Below, piece by piece: positions 55,869 to 64,000 of a stretch of DNA of 64,000 nucleotides. Every line of letters begins with the position of its first letter. Within the stretch, counting starts at the first letter, position 1. The stretch comes from Priestia koreensis (GTDB lineage Bacteria; Bacillota; Bacilli; Bacillales; Bacillaceae_H). Where the stretch lies: assembly GCF_001274935.1 (NCBI RefSeq), contig NZ_LILC01000011.1, positions 248,705-312,704 on the forward strand. Reading direction: 5' to 3'. Below the pieces are notes generated by a model. The model saw nothing but the letters and a program-made list of their open reading frames with translations, had not been told where the DNA came from and did no database searches. The position numbers were made by a program, and so were the translations under genes.

Positions 55869-57107
55869 TTGAAAATCCATATCGTTCAAAAAGGGGATAC
55901 CCTTTGGAAAATTGCGCAAAAGTATGGTGTAGATTTTGAAGAGCTGAAAAAGTCTAACTCACAATTGAGTAATCCAGATATGATTATGCCGGGGATGAAA
56001 ATTAAAGTTCCAACCGGAAACGTAAGCGTGAAGAAAGAAAAGCCACTTTACGATCATCCTTATAATAATCAAACAACAAAAACGTACCCTACTACTGAAA
56101 TGGATCACACGCCGTCTGCACCGAAAGAACAGCCTATGTATCAACAGCCAATACCTCAACAGCCCATGTATCAGCAACCAACGTACCAACAGCCAAAAGA
56201 ACAGCCGGTTCCACAGGCACCAACGTATCAAATGCCTAAAAAAGAAATGCCTGTCCAGCAGCCTCCTAAAAAGGAGCAGCCTGTGAAAGAGGCACCTAAA
56301 AAAGAAGCGCCTGTGCAATACTTAATGCCGAAGCTTCCAAAGCTTCAGCCGATTTATCCAGAAATTGATATTAATAATTATTATACGGTTAACATGGAGA
56401 TTGATCAGCACGCAGCACCAGCTCCACCACCGCCGCCAAAAAAGGAAAGCCCAGAGAGCGTGGAGCAACCAATCATGATGCCACCTGTTCAGCCTTGTTT
56501 TCCGGTAAGTCCGGTGTTGCCAGGGTGCGGATTTAACTATTTCCCATGCTTCCCGTGCGCACCGCCGATGTATATGTATCCACCAATGATGCCGGCTGTC
56601 ATGCCTGCAGGCTTCCATCCAGAGCATCACGTTGAGTCATCAGAAAGCTCTAGCTCAGAAAGCTCAGAAGCGTATCATAAAATGATGCAGCATATGCACG
56701 GAGCACATCATCATCATCAGCCTTACGGAGTAGCGCCAATGTATCATCAGCCTTATCCAGCATACGGGATGCCATATGCACCTCAGCCTCAGGTAATGGG
56801 AGCATATAGTGGGCAAGAGCAACAGCCACAGTATGGCTATCAAGGTTACCCTATGCAACAACCAGACTGCGGATGTGGAGGCCCACAGCCGTATGCACCG
56901 TTCCAAGTGCCATATGCAGCACCGCAATATGGCGTACCAGCTTATCCACAGCAAGGATATGGATTCCCACAAGCATTTCCACACCAAGGGGCTCCATATG
57001 CACCGCAGGGCATGCCTTATCCGCAGCAGGGAGTTCCAAACTTCCCGCAGCGAGAAGACGAAGCAGCACTGTTTGGATTCCCAGAGTACGAGGATGACGA
57101 AGATTAA
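55869..57107 (+). CDS. safA: Spore coat assembly factor SafA
   Basis: A 412-residue spore morphogenetic protein that organises the inner coat and binds cortex and SpoVID in B. subtilis. The N-terminal LysM domain is at residues 1-47 (HIVQKGDTLWKIAQKYGVDF). The rest is low complexity: Gln/Pro repeats of the MYQQPxxQQP and PKKEQPV type (about 75-150), a His/Ser/Glu stretch (about 255-285), and a Gly/Tyr/Pro/Gln-rich tail ending in an acidic EYEDDED. It begins at TTG with CGGGAGGG upstream. The repeats are likely targets for cross-linking, which is inference. Confidence 0.94.
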   Translation: MKIHIVQKGDTLWKIAQKYGVDFEELKKSNSQLSNPDMIMPGMKIKVPTGNVSVKKEKPLYDHPYNNQTTKTYPTTEMDHTPSAPKEQPMYQQPIPQQPMYQQPTYQQPKEQPVPQAPTYQMPKKEMPVQQPPKKEQPVKEAPKKEAPVQYLMPKLPKLQPIYPEIDINNYYTVNMEIDQHAAPAPPPPPKKESPESVEQPIMMPPVQPCFPVSPVLPGCGFNYFPCFPCAPPMYMYPPMMPAVMPAGFHPEHHVESSESSSSESSEAYHKMMQHMHGAHHHHQPYGVAPMYHQPYPAYGMPYAPQPQVMGAYSGQEQQPQYGYQGYPMQQPDCGCGGPQPYAPFQVPYAAPQYGVPAYPQQGYGFPQAFPHQGAPYAPQGMPYPQQGVPNFPQREDEAALFGFPEYEDDED

Positions 57108-58065
57108 ATTGTTTGACCAGGGAGAGGATTTGATTCAAAATCGTCTCCTCTTATTTTCTTTGCAGCAAGCTGGTATTGAACCAAGGGCGTACAAACGAAT
57201 AAAAGAAAATGTGTATATTATCGAAACAACAATGGGGTATAAAGTGTTGAAGGGATACGAGCTACAGCAAAAAGCACATGTCCTCTTTAACGTATTAGAG
57301 CGTATCCATCAAGAAGGATTTTCGTCGCTTGCTTATTTTGAACAGTTTCCGAATAAGGCGACTACAATAGCGTGTGAAAAGTATTGTTGGATGATGATGC
57401 CGTATTATCCATCATGTCCTATTATGTACAAGTCTTTAAAAGACCGAAGAGACGTGACGCATCTTTTGAACGCGTTTCATCACGTAGGAGGAACGTTACA
57501 TAGTGAATTTCAAGACGTGCTGCCTACCCAATTCATTATGGATAAATGGAGCAAGCGTTTTTTGCAATTTCAGCGTTCGGTTTCCCACTTGAGATTATTT
57601 TTGTCCCCTAAAGAATTGCACCAGCTCTGTCATTGGTCTGAGCAATCGCTATATTTAATGGAAAATTATCAAACGCATCAAAACAAAACGCTTACGATTG
57701 TGCACGGTGACGTAGCCTCACACAATTTTTTACGTATCAACGAGGGAAAAATGTGTTTGATTGATTTTGATTTGGCTCTCATCTCATCGAGCGATTACGA
57801 TGAACTGCAGCTTGCTCACCGATTTTTACGCTATGTGGACTGGTCGTTGGATTCAATTTTTGATCATTTTCCTTCATGGAAAACGAATCCATTTTACGTA
57901 GCGGCCCTTCTATTTCCAACGGATTTGCTTAGGGAGTGGAATCAAATTTCAGCCGGAGAGTATACACCTGCTCGTATTCAAGCCCTACAAGCTCATACGA
58001 AATGGGAGGTGTATTATCGATTAAACCTAGCGGAAGATCTGTTATATCATCTTGCTTCTTCATAA
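57094..58065 (+). CDS. CotS-family spore coat kinase-like protein
   Basis: A 323-residue protein with an aminoglycoside-phosphotransferase-like kinase fold, related to CotS, CotI and YsxE. The N-lobe has YKVLKGYELQQK. The C-lobe keeps the catalytic loop LTIVHGDVASHNFL and the metal-binding CLIDFDLAL, so it may be active, unlike ysxE in this window. The ATG at 57094 overlaps the safA end by 14 bases; a TTG at 57109 is an alternative start. Location between safA and coxA suggests expression in the mother cell. Substrate is unknown. Confidence 0.83.
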   Translation: MTKIKLFDQGEDLIQNRLLLFSLQQAGIEPRAYKRIKENVYIIETTMGYKVLKGYELQQKAHVLFNVLERIHQEGFSSLAYFEQFPNKATTIACEKYCWMMMPYYPSCPIMYKSLKDRRDVTHLLNAFHHVGGTLHSEFQDVLPTQFIMDKWSKRFLQFQRSVSHLRLFLSPKELHQLCHWSEQSLYLMENYQTHQNKTLTIVHGDVASHNFLRINEGKMCLIDFDLALISSSDYDELQLAHRFLRYVDWSLDSIFDHFPSWKTNPFYVAALLFPTDLLREWNQISAGEYTPARIQALQAHTKWEVYYRLNLAEDLLYHLASS

Positions 58066-58176
58066 CATTCCCTCATCTTTTAGAAGTTACCGGTAGAGCA
58101 GAGAATAATCTGACTTGCTAGATATCACCCTATAAAGGAGCGCACCGTGCGTTCAACAGAATAGGGGGAATGACCG

Positions 58177-58869
58177 TTGAATAAGTATGTGATAACATCA
58201 TTAACTGCGGTATGTATGCTTGGGTTTAGTGCTTGTAATTCACAAAACAACGCTGAACAGCGTTACAGTGACCGCACAAGTCCAATCGGCGTATATTCGA
58301 ATGAAAAAAATGATCGTGATGGAAACGGGCGTCTGGTGGATCATAAACAAGGGCCTGTAGCGGAATACGTGGAATATGCAAATGACGGAAATGATAATCG
58401 TAACCATGATACGATTACCAACGAAAGCCGTCCGTACGGCTATCCGTACAGCAACAAAGCAAGGGATGTAGAATACAGAGGTCCGCTTAATACCTCTGAC
58501 GATAGTGTGGTAAAAGCACCTGTAACAAAAACAGATGAGCGAAAAGCTGCCCGCCAAATTGAGAATAAAGCTGAACAGGTGAAGGGCGTTAAAAATGCCC
58601 ATGCTATTTTTAATGGAAATCGCCTCCTTGTAGCTATTAAAACAAATGAGACGAACCGAACAAACGTCGAGAAAAACGTTAAAAATGCGATTGCCCCAAT
58701 GACCAAACCGTATCAGGTTGTCGTAAAAGCAGACGATCGCATTTATAATGAAGCGAAGCAAATGAAGCAAGATATGAAAAAAGGTCTTCGAGATAATGTC
58801 ATTCATACGAATATGAATGGACTATTTGAATCCATTGACCAAAACGTCAATGGAAATGGACATCGATAA
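58177..58869 (+). CDS. coxA: Spore cortex lipoprotein of the YhcN/YlaJ family, CoxA-like
   Basis: A 230-residue lipoprotein: signal peptide with lipobox LGFSAC (Cys about residue 20), then a polar Asn/Asp-rich linker. A YhcN/YlaJ domain follows (about 120-205, ARQIENKAEQVKGVKNAHAI and NRLLVAIKTNETNRTNVEKN), found in spore membrane and cortex proteins. It starts at TTG with AGGGGGAA upstream. It lies downstream of safA, as coxA (yrbB) does in B. subtilis, here with a kinase-like gene inserted between them. Confidence 0.85.
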   Translation: MNKYVITSLTAVCMLGFSACNSQNNAEQRYSDRTSPIGVYSNEKNDRDGNGRLVDHKQGPVAEYVEYANDGNDNRNHDTITNESRPYGYPYSNKARDVEYRGPLNTSDDSVVKAPVTKTDERKAARQIENKAEQVKGVKNAHAIFNGNRLLVAIKTNETNRTNVEKNVKNAIAPMTKPYQVVVKADDRIYNEAKQMKQDMKKGLRDNVIHTNMNGLFESIDQNVNGNGHR

Positions 58870-58878
58870 ATAATTGAC

Positions 58879-58911
58879 AGCCGGCTAGTAAGTGATCTAG
58901 CCGGCTTTTTT
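58879..58911 (+). terminator. Terminator after coxA
   Basis: AGCCGGCTAG (58879-58888) and CTAGCCGGCT (58897-58906) form a perfect GC-rich stem followed by T residues. Confidence 0.92.
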
Positions 58912-58989
58912 GCATTTTCTTAGGATGGATAGAATTTCTAAATAAGGTGAAACTACAATTGATATTATCTTATAAAGAGGTGATGATGA

Positions 58990-59487
58990 GTGGCGATAAT
59001 CATTCATCGGATGTTTACAATCGTATGTATTAGTTTTCTAATGGGTTTTAGTCATCCAGTATACGGAGCTGAAAACGAAAAACCGCACCGAACGACCATT
59101 CTTCTAGAGCGCGTTTATTTAGATGGAATAGTCGGAGAGGAGGAAATTGAGCAGAAGAATATAACGAAAGAGACTGCAGTAAGTGAATACAAGGAATGGC
59201 GCTTAGTAGCAGAATTTGACGATGAGCTTATATTTCGAACACATGTGGATGATATTTCTCCATTATTGAAGACAAATGGCTATTTTGGCGTTTCTGGAGA
59301 GGGGATTTTATCCGTGTACGAAGGGGTTCCGACAAGTCAACAGCAAAAGGTGATTCAGTCATTTTTTCAGTTGGATATCAATAAGCTCGAAAGCCGCCAG
59401 CATGAGCAACTTCAGAATGGTATTCGTATTCATTCAAAGGATCAGTATCTTGCGTTGCTAAATTTCTACAAGCCGTATTCACATTGA
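58990..59487 (+). CDS. bofC: Forespore regulator of the sigma-K checkpoint, BofC
   Basis: A 165-residue exported protein that inhibits SpoIVB signalling across the forespore membrane, delaying pro-sigmaK processing by SpoIVFB. An N-terminal signal (about 1-26, ending near VYGAE) is followed by the two small BofC domains (YKEWRLVAEFDDELIFRTHV and the BofC C-terminal GYFGVSGEGILSVYEG). It starts at GTG with AAAGAGGTGATG upstream. It precedes ruvA as in B. subtilis. Confidence 0.92.
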   Translation: MAIIIHRMFTIVCISFLMGFSHPVYGAENEKPHRTTILLERVYLDGIVGEEEIEQKNITKETAVSEYKEWRLVAEFDDELIFRTHVDDISPLLKTNGYFGVSGEGILSVYEGVPTSQQQKVIQSFFQLDINKLESRQHEQLQNGIRIHSKDQYLALLNFYKPYSH

Positions 59488-59501
59488 CCATAAAACGTAA
59501 G

Positions 59502-59529
59502 GGAGGGAATTTCAGCGCCCTCCTTTTTG
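59502..59529 (+). terminator. Terminator after bofC
   Basis: GGAGGG (59502-59507) and CCCTCC (59518-59523) form a short GC-rich hairpin followed by T residues. Confidence 0.75.
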
Positions 59530-59666
59530 CATGAGAAAAGATACGGCGTTCGCCTACAAAATGCTTTCCGTTCTCATTTTCTCCTTATTTATGATAGAAT
59601 CGTAATGTTTTCTCTGTCTTGATTATGTTAAAATAGTAATCAGCATTGTTAAGGGAGAGGAAACGG

Positions 59667-60278
59667 TTGTTCGATTATATAAAAGGTATCATTACATATG
59701 TGAATCCGGAATATATAGTAGTAGAAAGCCATGAGATAGGCTATCAGGTGTTTACGCCTAATCCGTACGCGTTTCATGTGAGTGATACGGAGAAAAAAAC
59801 GGTTTATACACATCACTATGTTCGCGAAGATGCGATGGCTTTATACGGCTTCCGCTCTCGTGAAGAAAAAGGTCTTTTTAATAAATTATTAAGCGTTTCT
59901 GGTATTGGTCCAAAAGGCGCGTTAGCTATTTTAGCTTCAGGTGATCCAGGACAAGTTGTGCAGGCGATTGAAGAAGAAGACGAAAAGTTTTTAGTGAAGT
60001 TTCCAGGTGTAGGAAAGAAAACGGCTCGTCAGATGATTCTTGATTTAAAAGGCAAGCTTCATGATGTTGTGCCAGATGTGATGTCAGGGCTATTCGCTGA
60101 TTTTGATCAGCAAGAGGCTGTAGCAAAGGCGCCAGAAGCTCTTGATGAAGCGGTTGAGGCGTTAAAAGTACTTGGCTATGCCGAAAAAGAAATTAAAAAG
60201 ATTATGCCAGATCTTGAGAAACAATCATTAACGACAGATCAATATATCAAAGCAGCTTTACAGAAGTTGTTAAAATAA
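59667..60278 (+). CDS. ruvA: Holliday junction branch migration subunit RuvA
   Basis: A 203-residue protein that binds Holliday junctions and loads the RuvB motor. The OB domain ([20 protein letters not shown]) is followed by two helix-hairpin-helix motifs ([16 protein letters not shown] and [17 protein letters not shown]) and a C-terminal RuvB-binding UBA-like domain after a flexible linker. It begins at TTG 59667 with GGAGAGGA upstream, giving the usual RuvA N-terminus; a TTG at 59646 would place codons over that ribosome site. Confidence 0.96.
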   Translation: MFDYIKGIITYVNPEYIVVESHEIGYQVFTPNPYAFHVSDTEKKTVYTHHYVREDAMALYGFRSREEKGLFNKLLSVSGIGPKGALAILASGDPGQVVQAIEEEDEKFLVKFPGVGKKTARQMILDLKGKLHDVVPDVMSGLFADFDQQEAVAKAPEALDEAVEALKVLGYAEKEIKKIMPDLEKQSLTTDQYIKAALQKLLK

Positions 60279-60296
60279 CCCAAAAGGGGTGATGAG

Positions 60297-61298
60297 ATGG
60301 ATGATCGAATCGTAACTGGTGATGCCCTTCAAGAGGAAGAGCTGTTAGAGCAAACGCTTCGACCACAAACGCTTCATCAATATCTAGGCCAAGAAAAGGT
60401 GAAGTCCCATTTAGACATCTTTATTAAAGCCGCGAAGCTTCGTGAAGAAACGCTCGATCATGTGTTGCTCTATGGACCTCCAGGACTTGGGAAAACGACG
60501 CTTGCAGCGGTTATTGCAAATGAGATGGGGGTACAGCTCCGGACAACGTCAGGACCTGCAATTGAGCGCCCTGGAGACTTGGCAGCTATTTTAACAAGCC
60601 TAGAGCCAGGTGATGTGCTGTTTATCGATGAAATCCACCGACTTCCTCGCACGGTTGAGGAGGTCCTTTATCCTGCGATGGAGGATTTTTGTCTCGATAT
60701 CGTGATCGGAAAAGGCCCAAGTGCTCGCTCTGTTCGTTTAGATTTGCCACCTTTTACATTGGTAGGAGCGACGACAAGAGCAGGACTTTTATCTTCTCCA
60801 CTGAGAGACCGATTCGGTGTACTTAGTCGCTTGGAGTATTACGAGGCATCTGAGCTTGCCTCGATTGTCGAGCGTACGTCTTCCATTCTCCAAGTTGAGA
60901 TTGAAAAGCCGGCGGCATTTGAAATTGCTAGACGTGCGAGGGGAACGCCAAGGATCGCCAATCGTATTTTACGAAGAGTTCGTGACTTTGCCCAAGTAAA
61001 GGGAGACGGTTCGATTACCCTTTCGTTAGCGAGTGAAGCATTAGATCTTTTACAGGTAGACCGTTTAGGTCTTGATCATATTGACCATAAATTATTAAGA
61101 GGGATTATTGAAAAATTCCGAGGTGGTCCGGTAGGATTAGATACTATTTCGGCCACGATTGGGGAAGAGTCTCATACCATCGAGGATGTGTATGAACCGT
61201 ATCTGCTCCAAATTGGCTTCTTACAGCGTACGCCGCGTGGACGTATGGTGACGCCGCTTGTCTATGAACATTTTAAAATGGAGGTGCCAGAAGTGTGA
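60297..61298 (+). CDS. ruvB: Holliday junction DNA helicase RuvB
   Basis: A AAA+ motor of 333 residues that drives branch migration. Walker A is [10 protein letters not shown], Walker B is LFIDEIHRL, and sensor 1 is LVGATTRAG with the arginine finger region LRDRFG. A winged-helix DNA-binding domain (about 255-330, [18 protein letters not shown]) closes the protein. AAAGGGGTGATG precedes the start. Its end overlaps the next small gene by four bases. Confidence 0.97.
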   Translation: MDDRIVTGDALQEEELLEQTLRPQTLHQYLGQEKVKSHLDIFIKAAKLREETLDHVLLYGPPGLGKTTLAAVIANEMGVQLRTTSGPAIERPGDLAAILTSLEPGDVLFIDEIHRLPRTVEEVLYPAMEDFCLDIVIGKGPSARSVRLDLPPFTLVGATTRAGLLSSPLRDRFGVLSRLEYYEASELASIVERTSSILQVEIEKPAAFEIARRARGTPRIANRILRRVRDFAQVKGDGSITLSLASEALDLLQVDRLGLDHIDHKLLRGIIEKFRGGPVGLDTISATIGEESHTIEDVYEPYLLQIGFLQRTPRGRMVTPLVYEHFKMEVPEV

Positions 61299-61495
61299 GT
61301 GAGCTGCCAAAGCTGTTGATGGGACTAGGTGCCCTGCTTCTTGTGATTGGTTTTCTTCTCCACTTTATTGGAAAGCTTCCGGGTGATATTTTAATCAAAA
61401 AGGGCAATACGACCTTTTATTTTCCGATTGTCACCTCGATTGTAATTAGTATTGTCTTATCATTGATTTTTTACGTGATTAATCGTTTTAAGTAA
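61295..61495 (+). CDS. Small membrane protein, DUF2905 family
   Basis: A 66-residue protein with two membrane helices (about 5-27 and 43-62) joined by the conserved [17 protein letters not shown] loop typical of DUF2905. It overlaps the end of ruvB (GTGA) and is commonly found between ruvB and queA in Firmicutes. Function unknown. Confidence 0.88.
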   Translation: MSELPKLLMGLGALLLVIGFLLHFIGKLPGDILIKKGNTTFYFPIVTSIVISIVLSLIFYVINRFK

Positions 61496-61524
61496 TTTAG
61501 CATATTAGAAACAGGTGAAGCAAA

Positions 61525-62553
61525 ATGAAAATAGATTTATTTGATTTCAATCTTCCAGAAGAGTTAATTGCGCAAACACCGCTAGAAAAGCGTGATGCAT
61601 CAAGACTTATGGTTGTAAATAAAGAAACAGGCGAACTTCATCATGAGCACTTTCATAATATTATTGAGCACTTAAATGAAGGCGATTGTCTTGTGTTAAA
61701 CGATACGCGTGTTCTTCCAGCCCGTTTGTTCGGTACAAAGGATGAAACAGGTGCGAATGTTGAAGTTTTATTGCTGAAGCAAGAAGAAGGAAATGAGTGG
61801 GAGACACTTGTCAAACCAGCTCGCCGTATTAAAGTAGGAACAACGATTACATTTGGTGACGGTCGTTTGACTGCCGTTTGTACGCGAGAAGGCAACCAGG
61901 GCGGTCGTCATCTGGAGTTCAAATACGAAGGTATTTTCTATGAAATTCTAGAGCAGCTAGGGGAAATGCCGCTACCTCCTTACATTAAAGAGCGTCTAGA
62001 TGACCGTGAACGTTATCAAACGGTATATGCGCGTGAGGAAGGCTCTGCAGCCGCTCCAACGGCAGGTCTTCATTTTACAGAAGAACTTCTTGAAAAAATT
62101 AAGCAAAAAGGTGTACACGTTGCATTCATTACCCTTCATGTAGGGCTTGGAACGTTCCGACCAGTAAGTGCGGATACGATTGAAGATCATGACATGCACG
62201 CGGAGTTTTATCAAATGAGTGAAGGAACAGCCGCACTTTTAAATAAAGTGAAAGAAGAAGGCGGTCGTATCGTCTCTGTCGGAACGACGTCCACTCGTAC
62301 GCTTGAAACGATCGCAACGGCACATGACGGCAAGTTTGTAGCGTCCTCTGGCTGGACAAGCATTTTTATTTTCCCTGGCTATGAGTTTAAAGGAATTAGT
62401 GGAATGATTACAAACTTCCACCTTCCAAAATCAACGCTTGTGATGCTTGTGAGCGCCTTAGCGGGCAGAGAAAACATTCTACATGCGTACAACACAGCCG
62501 TAGAGGAACGCTATCGCTTCTTTAGCTTTGGCGATGCGATGTTAATCATTTAA
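61525..62553 (+). CDS. queA: S-adenosylmethionine:tRNA ribosyltransferase-isomerase
   Basis: A 342-residue enzyme that transfers the ribosyl part of SAM to preQ1 in tRNA, forming epoxyqueuosine at the wobble position. The N-terminal [34 protein letters not shown] and [17 protein letters not shown] blocks are diagnostic. AGGTGAAGC precedes the ATG. tgt follows and acts just before it in the same pathway. Confidence 0.97.
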   Translation: MKIDLFDFNLPEELIAQTPLEKRDASRLMVVNKETGELHHEHFHNIIEHLNEGDCLVLNDTRVLPARLFGTKDETGANVEVLLLKQEEGNEWETLVKPARRIKVGTTITFGDGRLTAVCTREGNQGGRHLEFKYEGIFYEILEQLGEMPLPPYIKERLDDRERYQTVYAREEGSAAAPTAGLHFTEELLEKIKQKGVHVAFITLHVGLGTFRPVSADTIEDHDMHAEFYQMSEGTAALLNKVKEEGGRIVSVGTTSTRTLETIATAHDGKFVASSGWTSIFIFPGYEFKGISGMITNFHLPKSTLVMLVSALAGRENILHAYNTAVEERYRFFSFGDAMLII

Positions 62554-62593
62554 CGATGAGTACGGGCTCTTTAAGAGCTCATTCGAATTTTAG

Positions 62594-63757
<1,164 letters not shown>

Positions 63758-63789
63758 GCATGTAATGATGTGAATATTTATATCTGAAT

Positions 63790-63821
63790 GGTTGCTCGGA
63801 GACTCTGTGCACCGGGCAGCC
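63790..63821 (+). other. Stem-loop between tgt and yajC
   Basis: GGTTGCTCGG (63790-63799) pairs with CCGGGCAGCC (63812-63821), ten base pairs with two G-U, 12-base loop. It is followed by GTTTATTTATAT rather than a clean T-run, so it may be a leaky terminator. Confidence 0.5.
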
Positions 63822-63863
63822 GTTTATTTATATTCAATACATACGAAAAAGGAGGAGTAACAT

Positions 63864-64000
63864 ATGCAAAACTTACTTCAGTTATGGCCGATTTTAGCAA
63901 TGGTTGTTATTTTCTATTTCTTGCTAATCCGTCCGCAGCAAAAAAGACAAAAGAACGTTCAAAACATGCAATCTAGCCTTCAAAAAGGGGACAAGATTGT
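63864..64000 (+). CDS. yajC: Preprotein translocase subunit YajC (5' part, cut by the window end)
   Basis: The first 45 codons of YajC, an accessory subunit of the SecDF complex. It starts at ATG with GGAGGAG upstream. One membrane helix (LWPILAMVVIFYFLLIRPQQ) and the following basic QQKRQKN segment are the family signature. The gene continues past base 64000. Position after tgt is the usual one. Confidence 0.93.
   Translation, partial: MQNLLQLWPILAMVVIFYFLLIRPQQKRQKNVQNMQSSLQKGDKI

Noticed and set aside
56120..56320. Short repeated units that might suggest a CRISPR array or tandem repeat locus
   Set aside because: They are in-frame codon repeats for Gln/Pro/Lys motifs of SafA, not repeats separated by unique spacers.
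56322..56630. Trp/His/Arg-rich minus-strand open frames opposite safA
   Set aside because: These result from the Pro/Gln/His-rich repeats of safA read backwards. They have no start signal and an unnatural composition.
58240..58806. A 188-residue open frame on the minus strand opposite coxA
   Set aside because: It lies wholly inside coxA, has no ribosome site, and its composition is that of an antisense shadow (rich in Ile, Phe, Val and Arg). coxA has a lipobox, a strong ribosome site and a family match.

Overview
The window is a low-GC, gram-positive, endospore-forming chromosome segment from a Bacillaceae member. The gene order closely follows the Bacillus subtilis lonA-to-yajC backbone, as I remember it, with differences that point to a relative such as the Priestia (B. 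megaterium) group. The species is inference; I cannot run a search. Nearly everything is on the + strand. The minus-strand exceptions are a LiaI-like membrane gene, a small membrane gene, a three-gene minor-pilin operon and nifS-niaR.

Layout. 1-1716: lonA (3' end) and ysxC. 2460-8859: hemAXCDBL, from glutamyl-tRNA to uroporphyrinogen III plus GSA aminotransferase. 9002-11358: spore coat genes spoVID-ysxE. 11686-16031: valS behind a T-box leader, then folC. 16163-35083: an accessory block of about 19 kb encoding a complete monoderm type IV pilus system. It holds a secreted vWA/Ig-like protein, three minor pilins on the minus strand, an acidic membrane protein, a PRC-barrel protein, a VanW-like protein, then pilB, pilT, pilC, a pilin, pilD, pilM, pilN, pilO and a second pilin. 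35261-43747: spoIIB, maf, radC, mreBCD, minCD, spoIVFA-spoIVFB. 43906-46452: an RNase E/G-family gene, then rplU-prp-rpmA behind an L21 leader. 46765-49970: spo0B, obg, pheB, pheA. 50358-55660: the NAD regulon (nifS-niaR divergent from nadBCA) around a NiaR-type operator. 55869-59487: safA, a CotS-family kinase-like gene, coxA, bofC. 59667-64000: ruvAB, a small membrane protein, queA, tgt and the 5' end of yajC.

How the parts work together. The backbone combines housekeeping functions (heme, valyl-tRNA, folate, NAD, DNA repair, queuosine, ribosomal proteins, cell shape and division) with sporulation genes: Spo0B in the phosphorelay, SpoIIB in engulfment, SpoIVFA/FB and BofC in pro-sigmaK control, SpoVID/SafA/YsxE in coat assembly. 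Good matches to sigma-E promoters lie before spoIVFA and spoVID, and a weaker one before safA.

The most interesting part is the type IV pilus block, which sits where B. subtilis carries only the single prepilin peptidase gene comC between folC and spoIIB. It has both extension (PilB) and retraction (PilT) ATPases, the PilMNO alignment complex and two major-type pilins. A candidate tip module is encoded convergently: a vWA adhesin plus PilV/PilW/PilX-like minor pilins. One of these is an unusually large pseudopilin that lacks Glu5. No CRISPR array, tRNA, rRNA or transposase was seen.
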